Both the position numbers and the translations under genes were made by a program. A stretch of DNA of 64,000 nucleotides from Streptomyces sp. S.PNR 29 (lineage in GTDB: Bacteria; Actinomycetota; Actinomycetes; Streptomycetales; Streptomycetaceae). The notes beneath the pieces are model-generated. The model did not search any database. It was not told the origin of the DNA and saw nothing but the letters and a program-made list of their open reading frames with translations. Numbering within the stretch: the stretch's first letter is position 1; each line of letters starts with the position of its first letter. The stretch spans positions 620,001-684,000 of the forward strand of contig NZ_JANUQM010000002.1 in assembly GCF_030386795.1 (NCBI RefSeq), written 5' to 3'. Shown here piece by piece: positions 35,324 through 42,808 of the stretch.

Positions 35324-37258
35324 TCAGCCCGCCTTGGGGGCGGGCACCTTCGTGAACTGGTCCGCTTGGAGGGAGTACAGCTCCGCGTAGACGCCACCGG
35401 TGGCGAGGAGCTCGTCGGGGGTTCCGGACTCCACGAGCCGTCCCTGGTCGAGGACGTGCACCAGGTCCGCGTGGCGCACGGACGCCAGACGGTGCGTGAT
35501 GAGGATGACGGTCTGGCCGCTGTCGGCCAGGGCGCGGATCTTCTCGAAGACCTCCAGCTCGGCCCGGGCGTCCAGGGCCGCCGTCGGCTCGTCGACGATG
35601 AGGATGCGCCCGCGCCGGTACGCGGCGCGGGCGATGCCGAGCCGTTGCCACTGGCCGCCGGACAGCTCGTGCCCGCCGCTGAAGTTGCGGGCGAGCAGCG
35701 TGTCCAGGCCCCGCGGCAGGTCCGCCACCACGTCCGTGGCGCCGGCCTCGGCGATCGCGCCGGCCAGACGCGCCTCGTCCATGGGTGCCGAGGAGCGGCC
35801 GATCGCGACGTTCACACGGGCCGTGAACGGCCACCGTTTGAAGTCCTGCGCCACCATCGCGATGCGGTCGGCGAGCTCCCGCCGGTCCGCGGTCGCCGCG
35901 TCGACGCCGTCCCACAGGATGCTGCCCCGGTCCGGGGTGTACAGCCCCGCGAGCAGCTTGACCAGGGTCGTCTTGCCGGAGCCGTTCTCGCCGACGAGCG
36001 CCACGATCCGGCCGAGCGGCAGGCTGAGGGTGACGTCGTCGAGGGCGGGACGGGCGGAGTCGCCCGGGTAACGGAACGTGACGTTCTGGAAGCGGATCTC
36101 CTTCGGTTCCTCGGGCAGCGGCTTCCCGCCGACGGGGATCGCCCGCTCGGCCGCCTCGGTGTACAGCCGCTGCAGATCGCCGACGAACAGGGCCTCCTCG
36201 TGCAGCGCGTTGACCTCCACGACGAGCGTGTCCAGGCTCTGCGAGCCCGTGCGGATCGCGATCACGGCCGTCCCCGCCACCGACAGCGCCATCGCGCCCG
36301 CCAGCAGCAGCCCGCCGAGCGTGGCGTACGTCGCCACCGTCGCCAGGCCCGTCCACGCCGCCGCGAACAGGCCCGTACGGGCCGCCAGCCGGGCCAGCCG
36401 CGCCTGCTCCGCCTCCGCCGTCTCCGACATGGCGCGGAAGTGCCGCAGCAGGAACGCGCCCACCCCGTGGACGCGGATCTCGGGGGCCGCCTCCGGCTCG
36501 ATGAGCAGGTTGCCGAGCAGCCGCCCCGCGCGCGCGTGCTGCACCCAGGCGTGGAAGGACTCGTAACGCCGCCGTGCGACGGTCAGCGCGCTCCACGCGC
36601 TCGGCAGCGTCATCGTCACCAGCAGCGGGAGCAGCGCCGGGTGCAGCACGGTCAGCACGCCGGCCGCCGCGACCAGCGAGATCATCGCGTTGATCACACG
36701 CGTCCCGTACATGATCATCCGGCGGGCCGAGGCGGCGCCGTACTGGGCCGTGTCCAGCAGCTTGTGGAAGGCGTGGTCCTCGATCGCGGCCAGTTCCACG
36801 GCCGCCGCCCGCTCCAGGTACAGCTCCGTCGCCACCCGCTCCACCTTGGGCTCCAGACGCCCGGTGGCGTACGTCGTCGCCGCCCGCAGCCGCGCCGCGA
36901 CCAGCATCACGGCAGCCACGGTGACCAGCGCGGGGACGGCTCCGCGCAGCCGGTCCTCGATCGGACCGCCCGCCATCAGCCGGCCCAGCACGCTGTTGAC
37001 CGCGAGCAGACTCACCGCCTGCGCCACACCCCGGCCCGCCTCCGCGGCCAGCACGGTGCGCGCGGCGCGTCTGTCGGCCTGCCGGGCGAGCCGCAGGCTG
37101 GACGCCAGCAGGGACGGCAGCCGGGTGATCATGGCCCGGAAGTTCAGTTCCAGGAACGCGTCGGCGTGCTGGTTCCAGCCCATGTCGTAGCGCAGCGGCC
37201 CCCCGAACAACAGCCGCTCCGACTCCGACGTCTCCGGCGCGCCCGGCTTCTTCCCCAC
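35324..37258 (-). CDS. ABC exporter half-transporter (TMD-NBD fusion)
   Basis: A 644-aa ABC-B type half-transporter working as a dimer in the cytoplasmic membrane. About six transmembrane helices occupy residues 60-330. The ATPase domain (about 395-620) has Walker A GENGSGKTT, Q-loop AQDF, signature LSGGQ, Walker B RILIVDEPTAALD and switch ITHRLASV. The N-terminus lacks a C39 peptidase domain. Such stand-alone exporters move peptides, lipids or drugs; similar ones accompany peptide natural-product genes. GTG at 37258 follows GGGGGAGG by 6 nt. No biosynthetic gene is next to it. Confidence 0.9.
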   Translation of the reverse strand: MGKKPGAPETSESERLLFGGPLRYDMGWNQHADAFLELNFRAMITRLPSLLASSLRLARQADRRAARTVLAAEAGRGVAQAVSLLAVNSVLGRLMAGGPIEDRLRGAVPALVTVAAVMLVAARLRAATTYATGRLEPKVERVATELYLERAAAVELAAIEDHAFHKLLDTAQYGAASARRMIMYGTRVINAMISLVAAAGVLTVLHPALLPLLVTMTLPSAWSALTVARRRYESFHAWVQHARAGRLLGNLLIEPEAAPEIRVHGVGAFLLRHFRAMSETAEAEQARLARLAARTGLFAAAWTGLATVATYATLGGLLLAGAMALSVAGTAVIAIRTGSQSLDTLVVEVNALHEEALFVGDLQRLYTEAAERAIPVGGKPLPEEPKEIRFQNVTFRYPGDSARPALDDVTLSLPLGRIVALVGENGSGKTTLVKLLAGLYTPDRGSILWDGVDAATADRRELADRIAMVAQDFKRWPFTARVNVAIGRSSAPMDEARLAGAIAEAGATDVVADLPRGLDTLLARNFSGGHELSGGQWQRLGIARAAYRRGRILIVDEPTAALDARAELEVFEKIRALADSGQTVILITHRLASVRHADLVHVLDQGRLVESGTPDELLATGGVYAELYSLQADQFTKVPAPKAG

Positions 37259-37583
37259 CGTCGACCTCCCCCGATCGTGGACGAACGGCCACTATCGCGG
37301 CGGCGGACCTCCCCGGGGCAGGGCGCAGTGCGGGGAGGCGGAAGCGCGCGGGCGCACGCCGGAGGAGGGGGGCGAGAGGCGCCGCGGAAGTGGGCGCGCG
37401 GGTGGGGGAGAGGTGCGATGGGGGCGCGTGAACCGACCGAGAGCCGCCGTGAGGGGGCGCGCGCTGCGCGCGGGGGCTTGTTGGCTGGCAGTGCGCTCTG
37501 GATCGGGGGGGCGTCGTCAGCCGAACGTGCGCTCCGCCCGACAGACGCCCCGGTCGGCACCAGTGCGCCCTCCCGGCAGGCCC
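37259..37583. other. 325-bp G-rich gap, no gene supported
   Basis: Very G-rich on the plus strand (several GGGGG runs near 37330-37430) with Arg/Gly-only translations. The promoter of the ABC exporter should be near 37270-37330, but no clear hexamers are seen. The hypothetical gene at 37584 ends here without an obvious terminator hairpin. Confidence 0.4.
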
Positions 37584-38018
37584 CTACGCGCTGACCGCCC
37601 GCGACCACCCCGGCGCAGTCCCCGTCACCCGGCACAGGGCCAGGTAGAGCGGGATCGGCGGGGTGTAGGGGACGGTGCCGTCGGGGCGGTGGATCAGGGC
37701 CGGGACACCTGGGGCGTCCGGGACGATCGCGCCGGTGGTGTAGTGGGCGGGCGCGGGCCACTCAAGGGCGTAGTCGGAGTCGGACGGAACGATCCACCAC
37801 CAGTGCGCCTCGTCGGCGTAGACGCATCCCACGCGCGGCAGCCGGGGCAGCAGCAGCGGGCCGAAGCGGGCGGGTACCGCCACCGCGTCGCAGCCCAGCG
37901 GGGCCGTCATGCCGTCCGGCACGGGCAGCCGGAGCGGCGTCGCCGGCGTGTGCCGTCCGCGCTGGAGGCGGACCAGGGTGTCCAGACTGAGGACCCGGGC
38001 GCCGGACGCGGCCCTCAC
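37584..38018 (-). CDS. Hypothetical protein coupled to the anti-sigma-like ATPase
   Basis: A 144-aa protein of no family I recognise. It has RVLSLDTLVRLQRGRHT at the start, then a compact region rich in Pro and aromatic residues: PRVGCVYADEAHWWWIVPSDSD (as two blocks, about residues 60-81), ending in YTPPIPLYLALCRVTG. Not membrane-spanning. GTG at 38018 overlaps the stop of the upstream ATPase gene by 4 nt (GTGA), so the two are translated together. Similar small proteins accompany RsbW-like ATPases in Streptomyces, which points to the same signalling path. Confidence 0.8.
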   Translation of the reverse strand: MRAASGARVLSLDTLVRLQRGRHTPATPLRLPVPDGMTAPLGCDAVAVPARFGPLLLPRLPRVGCVYADEAHWWWIVPSDSDYALEWPAPAHYTTGAIVPDAPGVPALIHRPDGTVPYTPPIPLYLALCRVTGTAPGWSRAVSA

Positions 38019-38674
38019 ACCCTCCCCCGATCGCGGCTCGGCTCGCTCGGGGGGACCCCCACGGCCGCCGTTCCGTGCCGCGCTTCCGTCTCGTCGCGGT
38101 CGTCCGTGCCGCCGGACTGGCCCGGCTTCGGGCGGGCGCCCCAGCCCAGGTCGTCGTGGGGCGCGCACGGGTCGCGGGGAGCGTCGGTCTCGCGCGGCAG
38201 CTCGGCCCAGACGAGCAGTCCGGGACCGTGCTCCTGGGCACCCCAGGCATGGCACAGCGCGTCGACGAGCAGCAGTCCCCTCCCGTGCTCCTCCTCGGGC
38301 CGCTGACGGGCCGAGGTCTGCGGCTGGCCGGGTGAGCAGCCCTCGTCGCGCACGGCTATGCGCACCAGGTCGTCACTGTCGTGCACCTCACACACTATGT
38401 GGCGGCTCGCCGTGTGCACGATCGCGTTGGTGACCAGCTCAGAGACCACCAGGGCCGCGGTGTCGCAGGTGTCCTCGCACACCGACCAGCCGGTCAGCCG
38501 GGCCCGCGTCAGGTGCCTGGCCTGGGCGGGAGAGCCCGGATGAGCGGCCAGCTCGAAGCGGAACCGGCGCTCGGCAGCGGGCCCGGAGGGATGGGCTGCC
38601 GTGGTGGCACCGAGGCCGCGGCGGCCTGCGGCGGCGTCTGTTCCTAAGGGCGCGGGCGGAATCACGCTTGCCAC
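38015..38674 (-). CDS. RsbW-like ATP-binding protein (HATPase_c_2)
   Basis: A 219-aa protein with one GHKL ATPase domain (about residues 35-145): N-box VVSELVTNAIVHT, G1 RDEGCSPG and G2 GRGLLLVDALCHAWG. This is the form of anti-sigma factor/Ser kinases such as RsbW and SpoIIAB. The large Streptomyces expansion of these proteins is mostly uncharacterised. The last 60 residues are Pro/Asp/Arg-rich and look unstructured. The start is uncertain: GTG 38674 is used, with GTG 38665 and TTG 38701 alternatives. It overlaps the next gene by 4 nt and is divergent from the HTH regulator, with inverted repeats between. Confidence 0.87.
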   Translation of the reverse strand: MASVIPPAPLGTDAAAGRRGLGATTAAHPSGPAAERRFRFELAAHPGSPAQARHLTRARLTGWSVCEDTCDTAALVVSELVTNAIVHTASRHIVCEVHDSDDLVRIAVRDEGCSPGQPQTSARQRPEEEHGRGLLLVDALCHAWGAQEHGPGLLVWAELPRETDAPRDPCAPHDDLGWGARPKPGQSGGTDDRDETEARHGTAAVGVPPSEPSRDRGRV

Positions 38675-38690
38675 TATCGCCGTGCAGTGA

Positions 38691-38726
38691 ACACTTGGCA
38701 AGTGTCACTCTGAAAATTGCAGAGTG
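38691..38726. promoter_or_regulatory. Two adjacent perfect inverted repeats in a divergent promoter region
   Basis: ACACTTG-G-CAAGTGT at 38691-38705, and CACTCTG-AAAATTG-CAGAGTG at 38706-38726. Both are exact, abut each other, and sit between the ATPase gene and the HTH regulator, 17 bp from the first. Downstream at 38814-38823 is another palindrome, TTTTCGAAAA, in an AT-rich patch. These are candidate operators for the neighbouring HTH protein. Confidence 0.65.
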
Positions 38727-38918
38727 CTGTGTGACGCGGTGAGGGGCCGTGGCACACTGCTCGCAACAGCACGTCGAGCGGCGCCAGTTGAGATCGCCGA
38801 AGGTCCGACCGGATTTTCGAAAAGATCTTCGAATGGCGCCGCCGGGCTGTCAGCATTCTTTCGCGGTGGGCCCGTCGACTTCCCGTCGGCCCGTCAGAAG
38901 CCCTGTGGAGGTGGGAGC

Positions 38919-39779
38919 GTGAGCGAACCGCGGTCCGCGCCGACGGTCGGTCAGGTCGTCCTCGGCCGACGCCTGCTGGACCTGCGGGAGCGCGCCGGGC
39001 TCAAGCGGGAGGAGGCCGCCCGTATCCTCCGCGTCGCCCCCGCCACGGTCCGCCGCATGGAGATGGCCGAGGTCGCCCTCAAAATCCCGTACCTCCAGCT
39101 TCTCCTGAAGGCCTACGGCGTCTCCGACCAGGAGGCCGACTCCTTCGTGCAGCTGGCCGAGGAGGCCAACAAGCCCGGCTGGTGGCAGCGGTTCCACGAC
39201 ATCCTGCCGAACTGGTTCTCCATGTACGTCAGCCTGGAGGGCGCGGCCAGCCTCATCCGCAGTTACGACCCGCATTTCGTCCCCGGGCTGCTGCAGACCG
39301 AGGAATACGCGCGCGGCGTGCTGGAGTCGGGTGCCATCGGCCAGGCCCGGCCCGAGGACATCGAGCGCCATGTCGCGCTGCGCATGCGGCGTCAGGAACT
39401 GCTCACCCGCGAGGACGCGCCCAGGCTGTGGGTCGTGATGGAGGAGACCGCGCTGCGCCGCCCCGTCGGCGGTCCGGAGGTGATGCGTGCCCAGATCGAC
39501 AGACTGCTCGACGCCACGAAGCTGCCCAACGTGACCTTGCAGGTCGCCCCCTTCGCGGGCGGTCCGCACCCCGGCACCTACGGGCCCTTCGTGCTGTTCC
39601 GATTCGCCATGCCGGAACTCCCGGACATGGTCTACAGCGAGTACCTGACCGGCGCCGTCTACCTCGACGCGCGCGCCGAGGTGGCGACTCACCTCGAGGT
39701 CATGGACCGCATGGCGGCGCAGGCCGCTACGGCACATCGCACGAAGGAGATCCTCCGGGATCTCCGCAAGGAGCTGTGA
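38919..39779 (+). CDS. Helix-turn-helix regulator with DUF5753 (Scr1/BldB-system type)
   Basis: A 286-aa regulator. The N-terminal XRE helix-turn-helix (about residues 14-70) has LRERAGLKREEAARILRVAP. The C-terminal DUF5753 (about 100-280) has YVSLEGAASLIRSYDPHFVP, GLLQTEEYAR and LPNVTLQVAPF. DUF5753 proteins pair with small DUF397 proteins encoded immediately downstream, and in some cases act as a toxin-antitoxin-like or developmental switch. GTG at 38919 has GGAGGTGGGAG upstream. The TGA stop directly abuts the DUF397 ATG. Confidence 0.92.
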   Translation: MSEPRSAPTVGQVVLGRRLLDLRERAGLKREEAARILRVAPATVRRMEMAEVALKIPYLQLLLKAYGVSDQEADSFVQLAEEANKPGWWQRFHDILPNWFSMYVSLEGAASLIRSYDPHFVPGLLQTEEYARGVLESGAIGQARPEDIERHVALRMRRQELLTREDAPRLWVVMEETALRRPVGGPEVMRAQIDRLLDATKLPNVTLQVAPFAGGPHPGTYGPFVLFRFAMPELPDMVYSEYLTGAVYLDARAEVATHLEVMDRMAAQAATAHRTKEILRDLRKEL

Positions 39780-40034
39780 ATGGATCGCATCAAGCCGCGC
39801 AAACAGGTCTACAACGGCATGCCCGCGCGTGACTTGGGCAGCGAAGGCTGGCACAAGCCGTGGAGCGGCGGCAACGGCGGGAACTGCCTGGAGGCGATGA
39901 AGCTCGCCGACGGCCGGATCGCCGTTCGCCAGTCCACCGACCCGGACGGTCCGGCCCTGATCTACACCACCGACGAGATGACGGCCTTCATCGAGGGAGC
40001 GAAGGCCGGGGAGGCGGACTTCCTGCTGTCCTGA
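39780..40034 (+). CDS. DUF397 protein
   Basis: An 84-aa DUF397 protein, partner of the upstream regulator; stop and start abut with no spacing. The domain core is GWHKPWSGGNGGNCLEAMKL (about residues 23-42), then ADGRIAVRQSTDPDGPALIY and a helix AFIEGAKAGEADFLL. It is longer than the usual 60-70 aa, with a basic 20-residue N-terminal extension. In known pairs the DUF397 protein binds and restrains its regulator; that role here is inferred. Confidence 0.9.
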   Translation: MDRIKPRKQVYNGMPARDLGSEGWHKPWSGGNGGNCLEAMKLADGRIAVRQSTDPDGPALIYTTDEMTAFIEGAKAGEADFLLS

Positions 40035-40096
40035 CGCGATTGCATCTTCTCTGGCTCACTCACTGTCTTGAGTTCGACCTCTTGCGCTCGACTTCC

Positions 40097-40122
40097 TTAT
40101 TCATGGTGCTTATTCATGGTGC
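40097..40122 (+). repeat. Perfect 13-bp tandem repeat in an AT-rich leader
   Basis: TTATTCATGGTGC twice in a row (40097-40109, 40110-40122), in the 124-bp gap before the DUF574 gene. This is the most AT-rich spot nearby and is probably the promoter or a regulator site of that gene. Confidence 0.75.
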
Positions 40123-40158
40123 TGAATTGATCACCCCTCGTGTCTTACGGAGTGCCTC

Positions 40159-40971
40159 ATGACCGGGCAGGACCCCACATCGGCCGTCGGGATCGACACG
40201 AGCCGGCCGCATCCCGCGCGGATGTACGACTGGTATCTCGGCGGAAAGGACAACTACCCGGTCGACGAGGAGATGGGCCGGCAGATGCTGGCCCTCGACC
40301 CGCGAGTGCCGGTGATGGCGCGCGTCAACCGTGCGTTCATGCACCGGGCCACGCGCTGGCTGACCGAGAACGGAGTACGGCAGTTCCTGGACATCGGCAC
40401 CGGCATCCCGACCGAACCCAACCTCCACCAGGTCGCCCAGCGGATCGCGCCCGAGGCGCGCGTCGTCTACTGCGACAACGACCCCGTCGTGCTGGCCCAC
40501 GCGGCCGCCCTGCTGCGCGGCACGGACGAAGGGGTGACCGAGTACCTGCAGGCCGACGCGCGGGACCCGAAGGCCATCATCGAGGGCGCGCGGAAGGTCC
40601 TGGACTTCACCCGTCCGGTGGCCCTCTCGCTCATCGCGCTGCTGCACTTCGTCTCCGACGAGGACGGCGCGCACGAGCTGGTCCGCCGGCTGCTCGGCGA
40701 GCTGCCCTCCGGCAGCTACCTGGTGGTGACCCACGCGACGGCCGACTTCACCCCCGAGGAGTCGAAGGCCGCCACCGAGAAGCTCAGGGCCGCGGGCGTC
40801 ACCCTGGCCCTGCGTTCCCGCGAGGAGTTCACCCGGTTCTTCGACGGCCTCGATCTCGTCGAACCCGGTGTCGAGGTGCCCCACCTGTGGCACCCCGAGC
40901 TGGGCGAACCCGTCCCCGGGCAGGACGACGGGGTGATCCCGGGGTACGGGGCGGTGGGGCGCAAGCCGTAA
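40159..40971 (+). CDS. DUF574 SAM-dependent methyltransferase
   Basis: A 270-aa protein of the DUF574 (PF04672-type) methyltransferase family, abundant in Streptomyces. It opens with the family signature RPHPARMYDWYLGGKDNYPVD (in two blocks, about residues 17-37), then LDIGTGIPTEPNLHQVA (motif I, about 79-95) and VVYCDNDPVVLAHA (about 107-120). VTEYLQADARDP follows. No substrate is known for the family. ATG at 40159 follows GGAG by 7 nt. Genes of this family often follow DUF5753/DUF397 regulators, as here. Confidence 0.9.
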   Translation: MTGQDPTSAVGIDTSRPHPARMYDWYLGGKDNYPVDEEMGRQMLALDPRVPVMARVNRAFMHRATRWLTENGVRQFLDIGTGIPTEPNLHQVAQRIAPEARVVYCDNDPVVLAHAAALLRGTDEGVTEYLQADARDPKAIIEGARKVLDFTRPVALSLIALLHFVSDEDGAHELVRRLLGELPSGSYLVVTHATADFTPEESKAATEKLRAAGVTLALRSREEFTRFFDGLDLVEPGVEVPHLWHPELGEPVPGQDDGVIPGYGAVGRKP

Positions 40972-41084
40972 CCTCCCGCACGTCGTGGGCCCTACGGCTC
41001 TGTGCAGTCACAGGGCCCCGCGCGTTCTCCCGCCCCTTGCCCGTTCGTTCCGCTCCTCGCGCCCTCTCCCGCCCCTTCAGGGCG

Positions 41085-41789
41085 TCACAGCCACGACCAC
41101 ATCCGCCGAGGCGCGTCCACCAGCCGGCTGATCGCCTCCACGGCGAACGGCGGCTGCTGTGCCCGGTCCCGGGCGAGGTTCAGCCCGTAGTAGATCTGCT
41201 CGATCGACGGCGGCCCGACCGCGAGGTTGCGCCGCACCGCCGCCCTGGACGACTCCTCGCCGGTCCGCACCAGGTAGGCGGCCGCCATCGTGCCCGTACG
41301 GCCGACACCCGCGCCGCAGTGCACGAACACCGGGCCGTGCGCCCCCTTGACCACGTCGAGGAAGTGCCGCACCTGCTCCGGCCTCGGCGTCTGCCCGTCC
41401 CGGATGGGCATGCGGACGACGTTCAGCCCGGCCTTCTTGGGCGAGTCGAGCTGGGCCGCGCTCAGGTCCTCGGCGCGCAGATCGACGACCGTGGTGAAGC
41501 CCAGGCGCGCCAGCTCCCGGTATCCGGCGGGGGAGGGGGCGGCGCCGCGCCACAGGTGCCGGTCGGTGTCCACCGGCTGGAAGTGATGAATGCCACGCAC
41601 GGCATGGGCCCCTGCGGGCGGCGGAGTCTCCTCACGTACCCAGTACGACGCGGCCATGATGCCCAGTGCGCCGGTGGCCCACAGGGCGAGATAACCGAGG
41701 ATCACGCCGACGACGATCCGGCGGATACGGCGTGTGAGCCGGCCTTTCGGCAGAACAGGTCGAGGGAGGTACGCGGAGATGACAGCCAC
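41085..41789 (-). CDS. Membrane-anchored tyrosine/dual-specificity phosphatase
   Basis: A 234-aa phosphatase. One transmembrane helix (about residues 24-46) precedes a soluble domain with the P-loop signature HCGAGVGRTG (about 152-161). The general acid loop region RMPIRDGQTP lies before it; the Asp there is the likely acid. The YRELARLGFTTVVDLRAEDL block is typical of the DSP/SIW14-like group. The target may be phospho-Tyr or phospholipid/inositol pyrophosphate; sequence alone does not tell. GTG at 41789 lacks a visible Shine-Dalgarno. It lies 101 bp after the membrane-protein gene on the same strand. Confidence 0.85.
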   Translation of the reverse strand: MAVISAYLPRPVLPKGRLTRRIRRIVVGVILGYLALWATGALGIMAASYWVREETPPPAGAHAVRGIHHFQPVDTDRHLWRGAAPSPAGYRELARLGFTTVVDLRAEDLSAAQLDSPKKAGLNVVRMPIRDGQTPRPEQVRHFLDVVKGAHGPVFVHCGAGVGRTGTMAAAYLVRTGEESSRAAVRRNLAVGPPSIEQIYYGLNLARDRAQQPPFAVEAISRLVDAPRRMWSWL

Positions 41790-41890
41790 GGGCAAGCCAG
41801 GGGGGTTAGGAGACGAGGACGCGTTCGAATGGTAACCCGTCCGCAGATGTCCTGTTTGTCCGTGTACGTGCGACGAGGGGTGCGGCCGGG

Positions 41891-42808
41891 TCAGTCGTCG
41901 TCCGGGTCGGCGTCCCCGATGCCGACCATCGTGAGGTGGGCACGGTCGAGGGTGGAGTCCTCCAGGCAGCCGCGCAGCCGCAAGCGGTCGTGGTCGGTGA
42001 GCGCGGGCCGTACGACCCCGGCGAACAGGTCGTCGCCCAGGTCACCGAGGGTGGCGTGGGTCAGCGGCACGGAGGTCGAGTCCCGGCACCGCTCCCAGAT
42101 CTGCCGCGCGGCCAGGGACCGGCGTTCCTCCGTCAGGCCGGGGCCGCGCATGTCGAGCCGGACGATCAGGGAGGTCGCCGCGCTGCCGTCGCCGCTCTCC
42201 TTCCGGGTCTGGGTGAGGTCGGCGATCCCGACGACGAGCGCGCCGAGCAGGGCCGCGACGACGCCTCCGACGGCGACCAGGCGCGCGGTGCGGCCCGGCG
42301 GACGCGGTGCGCCCGGCGGCGGGAGGTCGTCCAGGTCACGGTCGGCCGCCGGGTCGGGCGCGGCGAGCACGGCCAGCCGTCCCGCGAGCCGCCGCTCGGC
42401 CGGGCCGGACACGGACGCCGCGATCCGCTGCACCAGCCAGGCGAGCCCGGACAGCAGCACACCGGTGACCATGAGGACCGGCACGAAGACGTACGTCCGG
42501 TCCGCCGTGTCCTCCAGCCAGCGGAACCGGGCCCGGTCGTTCTCCTCCGGCGTCCGCCGCAGCCCGGCCGGCACGTCGTCCTGCCGCGCCGCCGGCTCCC
42601 GCTGCCGCCGGTCGGTGTCGCGCAGCCGTGTCTCGATCCGCGCCAGCCTGCCGAGCAGCACGATGCCGAGCAGCAGTACCTCGACGACCAGCAGCAGCAC
42701 CCCGCACAGCAGGGCCCGCTGCCACTGCCACCGGTACAGGTAGACGACGAAGTACGTCCCGGCCCCGGCGGCGGCCAGGCCGCCGAACACGTACGCGATC
42801 CGCCTCAT
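41891..42808 (-). CDS. Membrane protein coupled to the PEP-synthase-like enzyme
   Basis: A 305-aa protein with about four hydrophobic segments: residues 5-25 and 32-55, then 105-128, then 190-212. The region between the second and third is charged, and the C-terminal 90 residues are soluble with SLIVRLDMRGPG and CRDSTSVPLTHATLGDLGDDLF. No named family is recognised. ATG at 42808 overlaps the upstream stop by 4 nt (ATGA), which ties its production to the PEP-type enzyme. It may anchor or partner that enzyme; this is inference. The following phosphatase gene could be in the same transcript. Confidence 0.8.
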   Translation of the reverse strand: MRRIAYVFGGLAAAGAGTYFVVYLYRWQWQRALLCGVLLLVVEVLLLGIVLLGRLARIETRLRDTDRRQREPAARQDDVPAGLRRTPEENDRARFRWLEDTADRTYVFVPVLMVTGVLLSGLAWLVQRIAASVSGPAERRLAGRLAVLAAPDPAADRDLDDLPPPGAPRPPGRTARLVAVGGVVAALLGALVVGIADLTQTRKESGDGSAATSLIVRLDMRGPGLTEERRSLAARQIWERCRDSTSVPLTHATLGDLGDDLFAGVVRPALTDHDRLRLRGCLEDSTLDRAHLTMVGIGDADPDDD

